From CATQHP01 sp965205595 (GTDB taxonomy: Bacteria > Acidobacteriota > Terriglobia > Bryobacterales > UBA6623): a DNA stretch of 64,000 nucleotides. The notes under the pieces were generated by a model. That model worked only from the letters and a program-made list of their open reading frames with translations. It ran no database searches and was not told where the DNA came from. Location: the NCBI GenBank assembly GCA_965205595.1, contig CBDBHI010000061.1:62001-126000 (forward strand). Reading direction: 5' to 3'. The translations under genes and the position numbers were made by a program. Positions 42,884-51,236 of the stretch are shown in pieces. How positions within the stretch are numbered: position 1 is the stretch's first letter; each line of letters begins with the position of its first letter.

Positions 42884-43702
42884 CTAGCGCGGAAACAACG
42901 CGCTCATCAATTCATTGTGCCCATTGAAATTGGGGACAATCCAGTCGGCACCGACCCCAACGAGCCGCTCTCGCTTGACCGCGTCGACTTCAACGCAGTC
43001 AGGCTCGTCACTGGCTATGCCAACCGCGACACCGCCAACATCCTTAACAACCTCAATTTCTACGAAGCCGTCGCCGAAGCCGATGAACTCTTCGCCCTTG
43101 AAATCGCTTTCGCGGATGAGCTGCTCGACGAGAATTTTCTTAGAAAAACTTTCGTAGTCATCAAGCGCGCCAAACATTCCGCCCGTGAAATAGTGATCCA
43201 CGTTGAGCAGCTTGGCTTCTTCGCGCATAAAGGGCTGATCGGTTCCGCTTGCCAAAAACATTGTGAGACCTCGGGAGCTGAACTCGTCGAGCAGTCGCCG
43301 GGCGCCGGGCACCATCATCTCATCAGGAACTACGCGCCCCGCGCGCAGGTCTTCGCGGCGATGCTTGATTTTTTCCATCAGTAGGTCGAGGTAGATGTGT
43401 TTGTACTCAAGAGGGTCTTTGGGAGTGCCGCCCCGCTTTTCAATGTTTTCGGCGAATTCAATCATCTGATAGATAGTCTGCCGTCCCGTCAGCCGCCCTA
43501 CGAGTTCCTCGACTACGGCGGTCAAGGCCTCCTCGGATTCACCACTACCCAGCGGAATCAGCTCCTCAACCATCATCGGGACCATGACTTCAAACCAGCC
43601 GGCGCGGACGAGCGAAATCGTTCCGTCGAAGTCGAAGACGGCAACGCGCGCGTTTGAAGCGTTGGCATCAGGATTAAGAATTTCGAGCGCGGGCGACAGC
43701 AA
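42884..43702 (-). CDS. HAD-superfamily phosphatase
   Basis: A 272-residue haloacid-dehalogenase-type hydrolase. Motif I is VFDFDGTIS (nucleophile D24, acid D26), motif II LASGTDQP, and motif IV FIGFGDGFVEIE. The roughly 120 residues between motif I and motif II form a C1-type cap. It is not of GmhB type (which has DRDGT). It is the first gene of the four-gene unit, with DHS-like, PfkB and SIS genes downstream, and is likely to remove a phosphate from their shared product. A region of about 280 nt separates it from the divergent purQ. Confidence 0.85.
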   Translation of the reverse strand: MLSPALEILNPDANASNARVAVFDFDGTISLVRAGWFEVMVPMMVEELIPLGSGESEEALTAVVEELVGRLTGRQTIYQMIEFAENIEKRGGTPKDPLEYKHIYLDLLMEKIKHRREDLRAGRVVPDEMMVPGARRLLDEFSSRGLTMFLASGTDQPFMREEAKLLNVDHYFTGGMFGALDDYESFSKKILVEQLIRESDFKGEEFIGFGDGFVEIEVVKDVGGVAVGIASDEPDCVEVDAVKRERLVGVGADWIVPNFNGHNELMSALFPR

Positions 43703-43943
43703 TTACCAGTTCTAGCAGACCGGGGCAGTCGAGGCTACCGAGCTCTGATTGGGCGGTAAGAAATGCGGGCCGGCTCGCAGTCGCGGAAACCAGAGTGATC
43801 GCAGCGCTGAATTCGTACGCGCTTCAGGCTGCAAGTTGGCCGACCCGCACACTCATCGCTACTACATAAATTCTTTCGCGCGGAGGTCCCGGATGGCCGC
43901 CCAAACGCCGTCGTTCGGCTCAAGGGCTGAGGTTCCAGCGGTG

Positions 43944-43949
43944 TTACAA
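43944..43949 (+). promoter_or_regulatory. Possible -10 box ahead of purQ
   Basis: TACAAT lies about 36 nt before the purQ ATG. A matching -35 is not obvious at the right distance, so this is only a candidate. Confidence 0.3.
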
Positions 43950-43984
43950 TACAGTGGTCGTCAGACGTTTCCCCAGCGCACTGA

Positions 43985-44659
43985 ATGAAGTTCGGCGTCG
44001 TTATTTTTCCCGGCTCGAACTGCGACCATGACGCGGTTTACGCCCTGTCGCGCAATCTTTTTCAAGAAGTTGTTGAGATCTGGCATGAGTCTGAAGACTT
44101 GTGCGGCGCGGACGCTGTGTTCCTACCCGGCGGGTTTTCATACGGGGACCATCTGCGCTGCGGGGCAATCGCTCGGTTTTCGCCCGTGATTCGGTCGGTG
44201 AAACGTTTCGCCGACTCGGGCGGCCTGGTTATGGGCGTTTGCAATGGCTTTCAGATCTTGCTCGAATCGGGATTATTGCCAGGTGCTTTGGTGCGCAACC
44301 GCGACCTGTTGTTTATTTGCAGGAGCGTTCAACTTTCCGTGGGTACCCTCGACTCGCCTTTTACAAATCAGTGCGCCATCGACAGCACGCTGGCGGTGCC
44401 GATTGCTCATGGCGAGGGTTGCTACTTTGCCGATGAACCCACGCTTGATCGGCTCGAAGCCGACGATCGTGTCGCGTTTCGGTACAGCGGTGAAAACCCG
44501 AACGGATCTGTGAGGAGCATTGCCGGCATCCTCAATGAAGGGCGCAACGTTTTAGGGATGATGCCGCACCCCGAGCGAGCCTGCGATCCCGCGATGGGCT
44601 CGACCGACGGTTTGGCCGTCTTCCAATCTCTGGTGGCCGCCGCCGTCCCTGTGCTTTAG
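43985..44659 (+). CDS. purQ: Phosphoribosylformylglycinamidine synthase, glutaminase subunit PurQ
   Basis: A 224-residue class I glutamine amidotransferase that supplies ammonia to PurL in the fourth step of purine synthesis. Features: FGVVIFPGSNCDHDA at the start, FLPGGFSYGDHLRCGA, the nucleophile Cys in GVCNGFQILLE, and the His/Glu of the triad in MMPHPERACDP. It is the first gene of a purQ-purL-purF run; purL follows 5 nt later. No purS is seen upstream. Confidence 0.95.
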   Translation: MKFGVVIFPGSNCDHDAVYALSRNLFQEVVEIWHESEDLCGADAVFLPGGFSYGDHLRCGAIARFSPVIRSVKRFADSGGLVMGVCNGFQILLESGLLPGALVRNRDLLFICRSVQLSVGTLDSPFTNQCAIDSTLAVPIAHGEGCYFADEPTLDRLEADDRVAFRYSGENPNGSVRSIAGILNEGRNVLGMMPHPERACDPAMGSTDGLAVFQSLVAAAVPVL

Positions 44660-44664
44660 TCGCG

Positions 44665-46917
44665 ATGGTTGCAGAAGTCTCCGAATCCGTCGCGCTCGAA
44701 CACGGGCTTATGAGTGAGGAGTACGGCCGCGTGACCGAGCGGCTCGGCCGCGTACCGACGATAACTGAGCTAGGCATCATCGGCGTGATGTGGAGTGAGC
44801 ACTGTTCGTACAAGAGTTCTCGCATCCATCTGAAAAAACTGCCGACGACCGGCGAACGAATCTTGGTCGGTCCCGGGGAGAATGCCGGCATCGTGGACAT
44901 CGGTGGCGGTTGGGCGGCGGCGTTCAAGATCGAATCACATAACCACCCGAGTTATATCGAACCGTTCCAGGGGGCGGCGACCGGCGTCGGCGGAATTTTG
45001 CGCGACATTTTCACGATGGGCGCGCGGCCCGTTGCGGTGATGGATGCGCTACGCTTTGGACCGCTCGATGACCCGGAAACCGGCGTTCGCAACCGGCACA
45101 TTCTCAAGGGCGTTGTGGGCGGAATCGCGCACTACGGCAACTGCTTTGGAGTTCCGACTGTCGGTGGCGAATGCGTATTTGCGGCCGGCTACAGCGGCAA
45201 CCCGCTAGTCAATGCGTACGCCCTCGGTATTTTTCGCAAAGATTCGATTTTCCTGGGATCGGCGACGGGTGTAGGCAACCCGGTCATCTACGTCGGCGCT
45301 AAGACAGGACGCGATGGCATTCAGGGTGCATCGATGGCGTCGGCGGAATTCGACGAAGATTCAGAAGCCAAGCGGCCCAATGTTCAGGTGGGTGACCCTT
45401 TCCTTGAAAAACTGTTGCTAGAGGCCTGCCTTGAGGCGATGCAGACGGGGGCAATTCTCGGAATTCAAGATATGGGGGCCGCTGGACTGACTTGCTCGAC
45501 GGCGGAGATGGGCGATCGCGGTGGCGTTGGCATTGAGATTGACCTCAAGCACGTACCCCAGCGCGAGGTCGGCATGACTCCATACGAGATCATGCTCTCG
45601 GAGTCGCAGGAGCGCATGCTGCTCGTCGCCGAGCGCGGGCGCGAGCACGAAGTCTTCGACGTTTTCAAGAAGTGGGGGCTCGACGCCGCGACGGTAGGAA
45701 CTGTTACCAACGATGGCCGGCTGACGGTCAAGAACCACGGCGAAGTTGTTGCGCTGCTCGAAAACTCGTTCCTTAGCGATGATGCGCCGCTCTATGACCG
45801 CGCGCACACCGAACCGCGCCGCGTCGCGCCGCTCGACGGTCCGGAAATATCAGAGCCCAGCGGAGGCGCGCACTTAGACGCCTTGAAAAAGCTGCTTGGC
45901 TCACCCGACTTGTGCTCCAAACGTTGGATTTGGGAGCAATACGACTACCAGGTCCGGACGAACACAACCGCCGGCCCTGGCGGCGATGCAGCGGTAATTC
46001 GCATCAAGGAAGCGGGCGTCTCGTTGGCGATGTCGCTTGACGGCAACGCCCGGTACTGTTCTCTGGACCCTCGATTGGGAACGAAATTGCTCGTCGCCGA
46101 ATGTTGCCGCAATCTGGCGGTCGTCGGTGCGCAGCCTATTGGCGCGACGAACAATTTGAATTTCGGCAATCCAGAAAAGCACAATATTATGGCGCAACTG
46201 GTGGAGTCGATTGAGGGCATGGGTGAAGCTTGCGCCCACTTCGGGACTCCGATCACGGGCGGCAACGTCAGTCTTTATAACGAAACGCTAGGCGAGGGCA
46301 TCGACCCGACGCCGGTGATGGGCATTGTCGGTATCGTCGAGCATGTCGATACTCCAGTGGGCACCCGATTTGTGAGACCAGGGTGCAAGCTGATATTGCT
46401 TGGTGGTTTGCTTCCGGCGCTTGATGCTGACACCGATCGCCGTTTCGGATCGAGCGAATATGCCAAGACCGTCGTTGGCCAAACATGGGGCCTTCCGCCG
46501 GCGCTCGATCTTAACTATGAGTCGGCGGTACATGCTGCGGTTCGCGAGGCGGTCCGGGCCGGCCTCGTCGCATCCGCGCACGATCTCAGCGACGGCGGGT
46601 TGGCCGTTGCTTTAGCTGAATGTTGTTTTGGGCCTGAAAAAGTAGGCGCGCGGCTGTCGATTGCAAGCGATCAGCCGTCGCACGTCGCGCTCTTTCATGA
46701 GGCCCCCTCGCGAGTGTTGGTGTCCGTGTCCGCCGATCAGGTAGACACTGTGCTTCAAATTGCGAGCCGTCACGCAGTCGAATCGCCCATAGTTGGCGAA
46801 ACGATTGCCGATGAGTTCGTCGTAGAACTGAACGGGACCGAGGCGTTTCGCGCTTCGGTCGCCGAGTTGTACGCGGTGTGGGACACCGCGCTTGAACGCA
46901 TGTTGGAGTCACCATGA
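44665..46917 (+). CDS. purL: Phosphoribosylformylglycinamidine synthase, synthetase subunit PurL (small type)
   Basis: A 750-residue PurL of the small, multi-subunit type that uses ATP and ammonia from PurQ to amidate FGAR. It starts with a helical MSEEYGRVTERLGR region, then MWSEHCSYKSSR, FKIESHNHPSYIEPFQGAATGVGG, and a second AIRS-like half with SLDGNARYCSLDP and TGGNVSLYNE. The length excludes the large fused type, which is near 1300 residues. Small PurL needs PurS and PurQ; purS is not adjacent here. The stop overlaps the purF start by four bases. Confidence 0.96.
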   Translation: MVAEVSESVALEHGLMSEEYGRVTERLGRVPTITELGIIGVMWSEHCSYKSSRIHLKKLPTTGERILVGPGENAGIVDIGGGWAAAFKIESHNHPSYIEPFQGAATGVGGILRDIFTMGARPVAVMDALRFGPLDDPETGVRNRHILKGVVGGIAHYGNCFGVPTVGGECVFAAGYSGNPLVNAYALGIFRKDSIFLGSATGVGNPVIYVGAKTGRDGIQGASMASAEFDEDSEAKRPNVQVGDPFLEKLLLEACLEAMQTGAILGIQDMGAAGLTCSTAEMGDRGGVGIEIDLKHVPQREVGMTPYEIMLSESQERMLLVAERGREHEVFDVFKKWGLDAATVGTVTNDGRLTVKNHGEVVALLENSFLSDDAPLYDRAHTEPRRVAPLDGPEISEPSGGAHLDALKKLLGSPDLCSKRWIWEQYDYQVRTNTTAGPGGDAAVIRIKEAGVSLAMSLDGNARYCSLDPRLGTKLLVAECCRNLAVVGAQPIGATNNLNFGNPEKHNIMAQLVESIEGMGEACAHFGTPITGGNVSLYNETLGEGIDPTPVMGIVGIVEHVDTPVGTRFVRPGCKLILLGGLLPALDADTDRRFGSSEYAKTVVGQTWGLPPALDLNYESAVHAAVREAVRAGLVASAHDLSDGGLAVALAECCFGPEKVGARLSIASDQPSHVALFHEAPSRVLVSVSADQVDTVLQIASRHAVESPIVGETIADEFVVELNGTEAFRASVAELYAVWDTALERMLESP

Positions 46918-48404
46918 GCCTCGAAGGCGAAACCACCGACGACCCACAAGACCGCTTCCACGACGAATGCGGCGTATTCGCAATATTCGGTCATCCCGAA
47001 GCGGCCAACCTTACTTACTTGGGGCTGTATGCGCTGCAGCACCGCGGGCAAGAAAGCGCCGGCATCTGCTCGAGTAACGGCGAAAAAGTATTCACGCGAA
47101 AAGCGATGGGCCTTGTCAACGAGATCTTTGGCGAGTCACAGCTTAAGGAACTCTCCGGGCACATAGCGATCGGCCACACTCGTTACTCCACGGCGGGTGA
47201 CAGCGGGCGATTGAACGTCCAGCCGTTTTACGTCGAATGCAACAAGGGCGCTTTGGCGGTTGCCCACAACGGCAACCTGACGAACGGCTACGCATTGCGG
47301 CGCGAGCTGGAGCTTTCCGGCTCGATATTTCAGGCGACCAGCGACACCGAAGTGATTCCGCACCTGATGGCGCGCTCTCGCGAACCGAACTTGCGACACG
47401 CGCTGCGGGAATCTTTGCTGCGGCTGGAAGGTGCGTTTTCATTGGCGCTTCTTGCGAAAGATCGTATTATCGTCGCGCGCGATCAGCGCGGCTTCAGGCC
47501 GCTGTCTTACGGCCGCATGACGTTTGAGGGCCGCGAAGTTCACGTATTCGCCTCAGAGACCTGCGCATTCGATTTGATCGGCGCAAAATATGTCGACCAG
47601 GTTCAGCCGGGCGAGATGGTCACGGTCAGCGATGAAGGTGTGATCCGCCAGCAGTTCGCGCCGCCTCTCGAGCAGTCCCAGTGCGTATTCGAGCATGTCT
47701 ATTTTTCACGCCCCGATTCCACGGTATTCGGGCGCCCAGTGCAGGAGTCGCGCGAACAGTTGGGCCGCATACTCTCTCGCGAGAATCCCGTTGCGGCTGA
47801 CTGTGTCGTTCCCGTGCCGGACTCGGGAACAGCCGCCGCAATTGGCTACTCAGCCGAGTCAGGCATTCCGTTTAGCCCCGGTCTAATTCGAAACCACTAC
47901 GTCGGCCGCACGTTTATCGAACCGAAGCAGTCGATCCGCAACTTCGGCGTCAAGCTGAAGCTCAACCCGGTGCGGCACCTCGTCGCGGGCAAACGCATCA
48001 TCTTAGTGGACGATTCGTTAGTACGTGGAACTACGAGCCGCAAGATCGTCGGCATTATGCGCGAGGCCGGAGCGACGGAGGTTCACTTGCGGATATCGTG
48101 TCCTCCGACGATTTCGCCGTGTTACTACGGAGTCGACACGCCCGACCGCGACGAGCTCATTGCAAACAAAATGACGGTAGAGGAGATTCGCAACTACACG
48201 GGCGCCGATTCTTTGGCGTATCTTTCAATGGCCGGTTTGCGGCAGTCAGTCGCGGATTCTGGCGGGGAGTTTTGCTACTCGTGTTACACGGGCCGCTACC
48301 CCACAGACCTCGTGGGCATTGAGCAGCTGGTGAACCAGCATCGGACGAAGGATGGTGTCGCCGAAAGAGAGATCGTGGCGTCGCGGCGTGATGGAGACGA
48401 TTAA
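46914..48404 (+). CDS. purF: Amidophosphoribosyltransferase PurF
   Basis: A 496-residue enzyme for the first committed step of purine synthesis (PRPP plus glutamine to phosphoribosylamine). The N-terminal nucleophile Cys is in FHDECGVFAIFGH, preceded by a short segment that may be a propeptide. The glutaminase domain shows GHTRYSTAGDS and NGNLTNGY. The PRPP loop IILVDDSLVRGTTSRKIV is intact, and CxxC-type cysteines that may bind an iron-sulfur cluster are present near CPPTISPCYYG and GEFCYSCYTG. It is the last gene of the pur run and converges with a GT2 gene. Confidence 0.95.
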   Translation: MSLEGETTDDPQDRFHDECGVFAIFGHPEAANLTYLGLYALQHRGQESAGICSSNGEKVFTRKAMGLVNEIFGESQLKELSGHIAIGHTRYSTAGDSGRLNVQPFYVECNKGALAVAHNGNLTNGYALRRELELSGSIFQATSDTEVIPHLMARSREPNLRHALRESLLRLEGAFSLALLAKDRIIVARDQRGFRPLSYGRMTFEGREVHVFASETCAFDLIGAKYVDQVQPGEMVTVSDEGVIRQQFAPPLEQSQCVFEHVYFSRPDSTVFGRPVQESREQLGRILSRENPVAADCVVPVPDSGTAAAIGYSAESGIPFSPGLIRNHYVGRTFIEPKQSIRNFGVKLKLNPVRHLVAGKRIILVDDSLVRGTTSRKIVGIMREAGATEVHLRISCPPTISPCYYGVDTPDRDELIANKMTVEEIRNYTGADSLAYLSMAGLRQSVADSGGEFCYSCYTGRYPTDLVGIEQLVNQHRTKDGVAEREIVASRRDGDD

Positions 48405-48425
48405 CCCGCACCACGGCTTCGCGGC

Positions 48426-49130
48426 TCAACTCCCGTTTGAAACAGACGACGAAAACGAAAACCGCGCCACCGTCCATAAAATTTTTACCCCGGCGGCCAA
48501 GCTCCCCCATAGGGTTCCGCTGATTTTGCTTTCGCCGGCTCTCCGGCGCCGATACGAGACTGGTACCTCGATCACCCGCAGGCCTCGGCGTAGGGCTTTG
48601 ATCTGCATCTCGATCGTCCAGCCATAGTTCGGATCGCTCATCTCCAGCTCGCGCAGCCGATCGGCCCGAATGGCGCGGAACGGTCCGAGATCGCTGTAGC
48701 GATGACCACAGAACACTTGAACCAATAACGTCGTCGCGAAATTTCCGAGGCGCTGATGGGCGCTCAGCGAGCCCGGCTCGCTTGTTCCCATCTCGCGCGA
48801 ACCCAAGACAAGGTCGGCCCGGCCCTCGTGGATTGGGCGCAGCAGTTGTTCCGCGTCGTCGGGAGAATCGCTCCCATCGGCGTCCATAAAGACCACGATG
48901 TCGATGTCTTCGGGCAATTCCCTGAGCGCGCGGAGGCAAGCATTGCCATACCCCCTGCTCGGCTCGAGAACGACTTGTGCGCCATGCGCCGCAGCCACCG
49001 AAGCAGTCGCGTCGTCGGAACCGTTGTCGGCAACGATCACGGAGGCGAACAAGCGGCGTGGTACTTCATCGAGCACCTGCCCAATCGCGCCTTCTTCATT
49101 GAGCGCGGGAATGATAAGTGCCGCGTTCAT
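48426..49130 (-). CDS. Family 2 glycosyltransferase (dolichol-phosphate-mannose synthase-like)
   Basis: A 234-residue GT-A fold enzyme without a transmembrane tail. It opens with ALIIPALNEEGAIG, has VADNGSDDAT, the DxD-type metal site VVFMDADGSDSP, and LVLGSREMG, then FGPFRAI-like YSDLGPFRAIRADRL and YGWTIEMQIKALRRG. This is the pattern of polyprenyl-phosphate glycosyltransferases that use nucleotide sugars at the inner face of the inner membrane. It could make the lipid-linked sugar used by the GT87-type enzyme at 25.5 kb, but the two genes are far apart, so this is speculation. Confidence 0.88.
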   Translation of the reverse strand: MNAALIIPALNEEGAIGQVLDEVPRRLFASVIVADNGSDDATASVAAAHGAQVVLEPSRGYGNACLRALRELPEDIDIVVFMDADGSDSPDDAEQLLRPIHEGRADLVLGSREMGTSEPGSLSAHQRLGNFATTLLVQVFCGHRYSDLGPFRAIRADRLRELEMSDPNYGWTIEMQIKALRRGLRVIEVPVSYRRRRAGESKISGTLWGSLAAGVKILWTVARFSFSSSVSNGS

Positions 49131-49227
49131 CGCGTGGGGGCTAGCGCCCTTTCATCATTATCCTTGCGCAACGTCGATTCCGCCGAACGAACTTCCGATA
49201 ATCTGGCGGAGCGGTTATGCTGGGCCG

Positions 49228-49372
49228 ATGAATGCCCGACAGAATGTAAGCTCTGGGACCGAATGGGAACCCCTTGTAGGGTATTCGCGTGCGGTGCGCG
49301 TCGATGCTCAAGGTCTCGCGGCTAATTGATCCGGCGATGCTGATTGAAATCGAAGTCGACGCAATTGCGTAG
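49228..49372 (+). pseudogene. RidA/YjgF-family pseudogene with a large internal deletion
   Basis: The ATG at 49228 starts MNARQNVSSGTEWEPLVGY followed by SRAVRV, a typical RidA N-terminus. In the +1 frame, directly after it, comes MLKVSRLIDPAMLIEIEVD and a TAG at 49370-49372, a typical RidA C-terminus. A whole RidA is about 125-130 residues; here only about 48 codons remain, so roughly 75-80 codons of the middle, including the barrel core, are missing at about 49300. RidA hydrolyses reactive enamine/imine intermediates; this copy cannot be functional. Confidence 0.8.
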
Positions 49373-49385
49373 CGCAGCTAGCCGG

Positions 49386-51236
49386 CTATGCGGATTTGGG
49401 CGACTCACTCAGATACTGCAACTGGTAGAGACGCGAGTAAATGCCGCCCTTTGCAAGCAGCTCCTGGTGCGGCCCGATCTCGGCAACGTGGCCCTTGTGC
49501 ATCACTAAAATGCGGTCGGCTCGCTTGATCGTCGAGAGTCTGTGCGCAATGACGATCGACGTCCTCCCTGTAAGTAGCGTTGACACGGTTTCGCGAATAT
49601 CGTGCTCGGTCTCGGAGTCGACGCTTGAGGTGGCTTCGTCAAGGATCAAGAATGGCCTAGCGTGCGCCAAGGCGCGGGCAAATCCAACGAGCTGCTTGCG
49701 ACCCGTCGAGAGCGAGGCACCACGCTCTAACATCAATTCGTCGTAGCCCTGAGGCAGCGAGTCAATGTATTTAGCCAGATGGGCGTTTGCTGCTGCTTGG
49801 CGGATAGTTTCGTGGTCAACTTCGGCCGAGTTCATCCCTATGTTGTCGCCGATCGTGCCGGCAAACAGGTAGGGGTCCTGAAGGACGATACTGAACTGCT
49901 TGCGAAGCTGTTGGACGGGCCAATCCCGAATATCGCGGCCACCGACTAAGATCGACCCTTTCTGGATCTCGTAGAAGCGCTGCAGCAGGCTAACCAGGGT
50001 CGTCTTACCCGCACCGGTGTGGCCCACGACGGCCAACATTTCGTTCGGCTTCGCGCTGAAGCTCACGTCTTTTAGAACCCAGTGTTCATCGGAGTAGGCG
50101 AACCAGACGTTTCGAAACTCCACGCTCAGTTCGGTGATGCTAACCGGTCCACCCGTCGCTGTTTCCGCGACCGAATCATCCATATCGAGCAGCTGAAAAA
50201 TTCTTTCCGCCCCGGCCATCGCCGACTGCAGAATGTTGTACTTTTCGGCAAGGTCTTGAATTGGGCGAAATACTCGAGTGCCGTATTGCATGAACGCGAG
50301 CACGACCCCGAGCGTCAAAGTGCCTTCAACCACCCACATTCCACCGAAGAAAATCAGCATGGCGAGACCGGCGACGCCAATCAGCTCAATCGTCGGATAG
50401 AAGAGCGCGTGGGCACGTATCGCGCGGTAGTTGGCCTGGCGATGTTCTTCATTGATCGTGGCGAAATCTTCGAGCGCGTCCTGCTCATGGTTAAACAATT
50501 GAATCTCAGAGATCCCAGTGAATGTTTCTTGCAAGAAGGAATTGATCTTGGCGACAGCGACACGCATATCGCGGAACCCGGCTCGAGCATGTTTCCTGAA
50601 AAGAAAACTGACCAGAGCCGTGAGTGGCGCGATCGACAGTAGCGCAAGCGTTAGACCGGGGCTGAGATAGAGCATCACACCAAATGCGAAAACCAGCGTG
50701 AGGACGTCCCCCGCTATCGCGACCACCCCAGACGTGAAAAGTTCGTTGAGCACATCGACGTCGGTCGTAACGCGAGTGACCACACGCCCGATCGGTTGGC
50801 GGTCGAAGTACGGAACACTGAGGCCCTGCAACTTTGCAAAGATCTCGCGCCGCAACTCATGCATCACTCGTTGGCCGGTCAGGTTCATAACGTGGACCTG
50901 AAAATAGCGAGTGGCGAAGCCGGCGAGTAGTGTGACGAGGTACAGCAGCGCGATGAAGATTATTCCGTCGACTGGGTCCTGGGGGAGTAAAACATCCAAG
51001 AACGACGCTTCCCCGGGTATCGGCTCGAGGTAACGGTCGACAGCTACTTTCGTCAAATACGGACCCGTGACTCCTAGAATCGAGTGGGCGACCAAGAGAG
51101 CGAAAGATAGGCCCACCGCGGCTTTATGTGGGCGTAGATAGTTCACCAAGCGGCCCATCAACTTTGAGTCGTAGACGCGGCCTAACGGCGCCTCGGAGCG
51201 CGCCGTCTCTCCGCCGATGGTTCGTTTGGGGCTCAT
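49386..51236 (-). CDS. ABC exporter half-transporter with catalytic Walker B (heterodimer subunit)
   Basis: A 616-residue type IV ABC exporter: six membrane helices (about 30-330) and a C-terminal ATPase. Walker A is VVGHTGAGKTTLV and Walker B ends LILDEATSSVD with the catalytic Glu. The signature is degenerate, SLSTGRKQLVG instead of LSGGQ. Together with the neighbouring subunit (overlap of 4 nt at 51233-51236), which has the opposite pattern, it forms the asymmetric heterodimer known from TmrAB/BmrCD-type exporters. The substrate may be lipid or drug and is unknown. Confidence 0.92.
   Translation of the reverse strand: MSPKRTIGGETARSEAPLGRVYDSKLMGRLVNYLRPHKAAVGLSFALLVAHSILGVTGPYLTKVAVDRYLEPIPGEASFLDVLLPQDPVDGIIFIALLYLVTLLAGFATRYFQVHVMNLTGQRVMHELRREIFAKLQGLSVPYFDRQPIGRVVTRVTTDVDVLNELFTSGVVAIAGDVLTLVFAFGVMLYLSPGLTLALLSIAPLTALVSFLFRKHARAGFRDMRVAVAKINSFLQETFTGISEIQLFNHEQDALEDFATINEEHRQANYRAIRAHALFYPTIELIGVAGLAMLIFFGGMWVVEGTLTLGVVLAFMQYGTRVFRPIQDLAEKYNILQSAMAGAERIFQLLDMDDSVAETATGGPVSITELSVEFRNVWFAYSDEHWVLKDVSFSAKPNEMLAVVGHTGAGKTTLVSLLQRFYEIQKGSILVGGRDIRDWPVQQLRKQFSIVLQDPYLFAGTIGDNIGMNSAEVDHETIRQAAANAHLAKYIDSLPQGYDELMLERGASLSTGRKQLVGFARALAHARPFLILDEATSSVDSETEHDIRETVSTLLTGRTSIVIAHRLSTIKRADRILVMHKGHVAEIGPHQELLAKGGIYSRLYQLQYLSESPKSA

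Noticed and set aside
43749..43988. 80-codon frame just before purQ as PurS
   Set aside because: The length fits PurS but the translation is Arg/Ser-rich and shows no PurS pattern.
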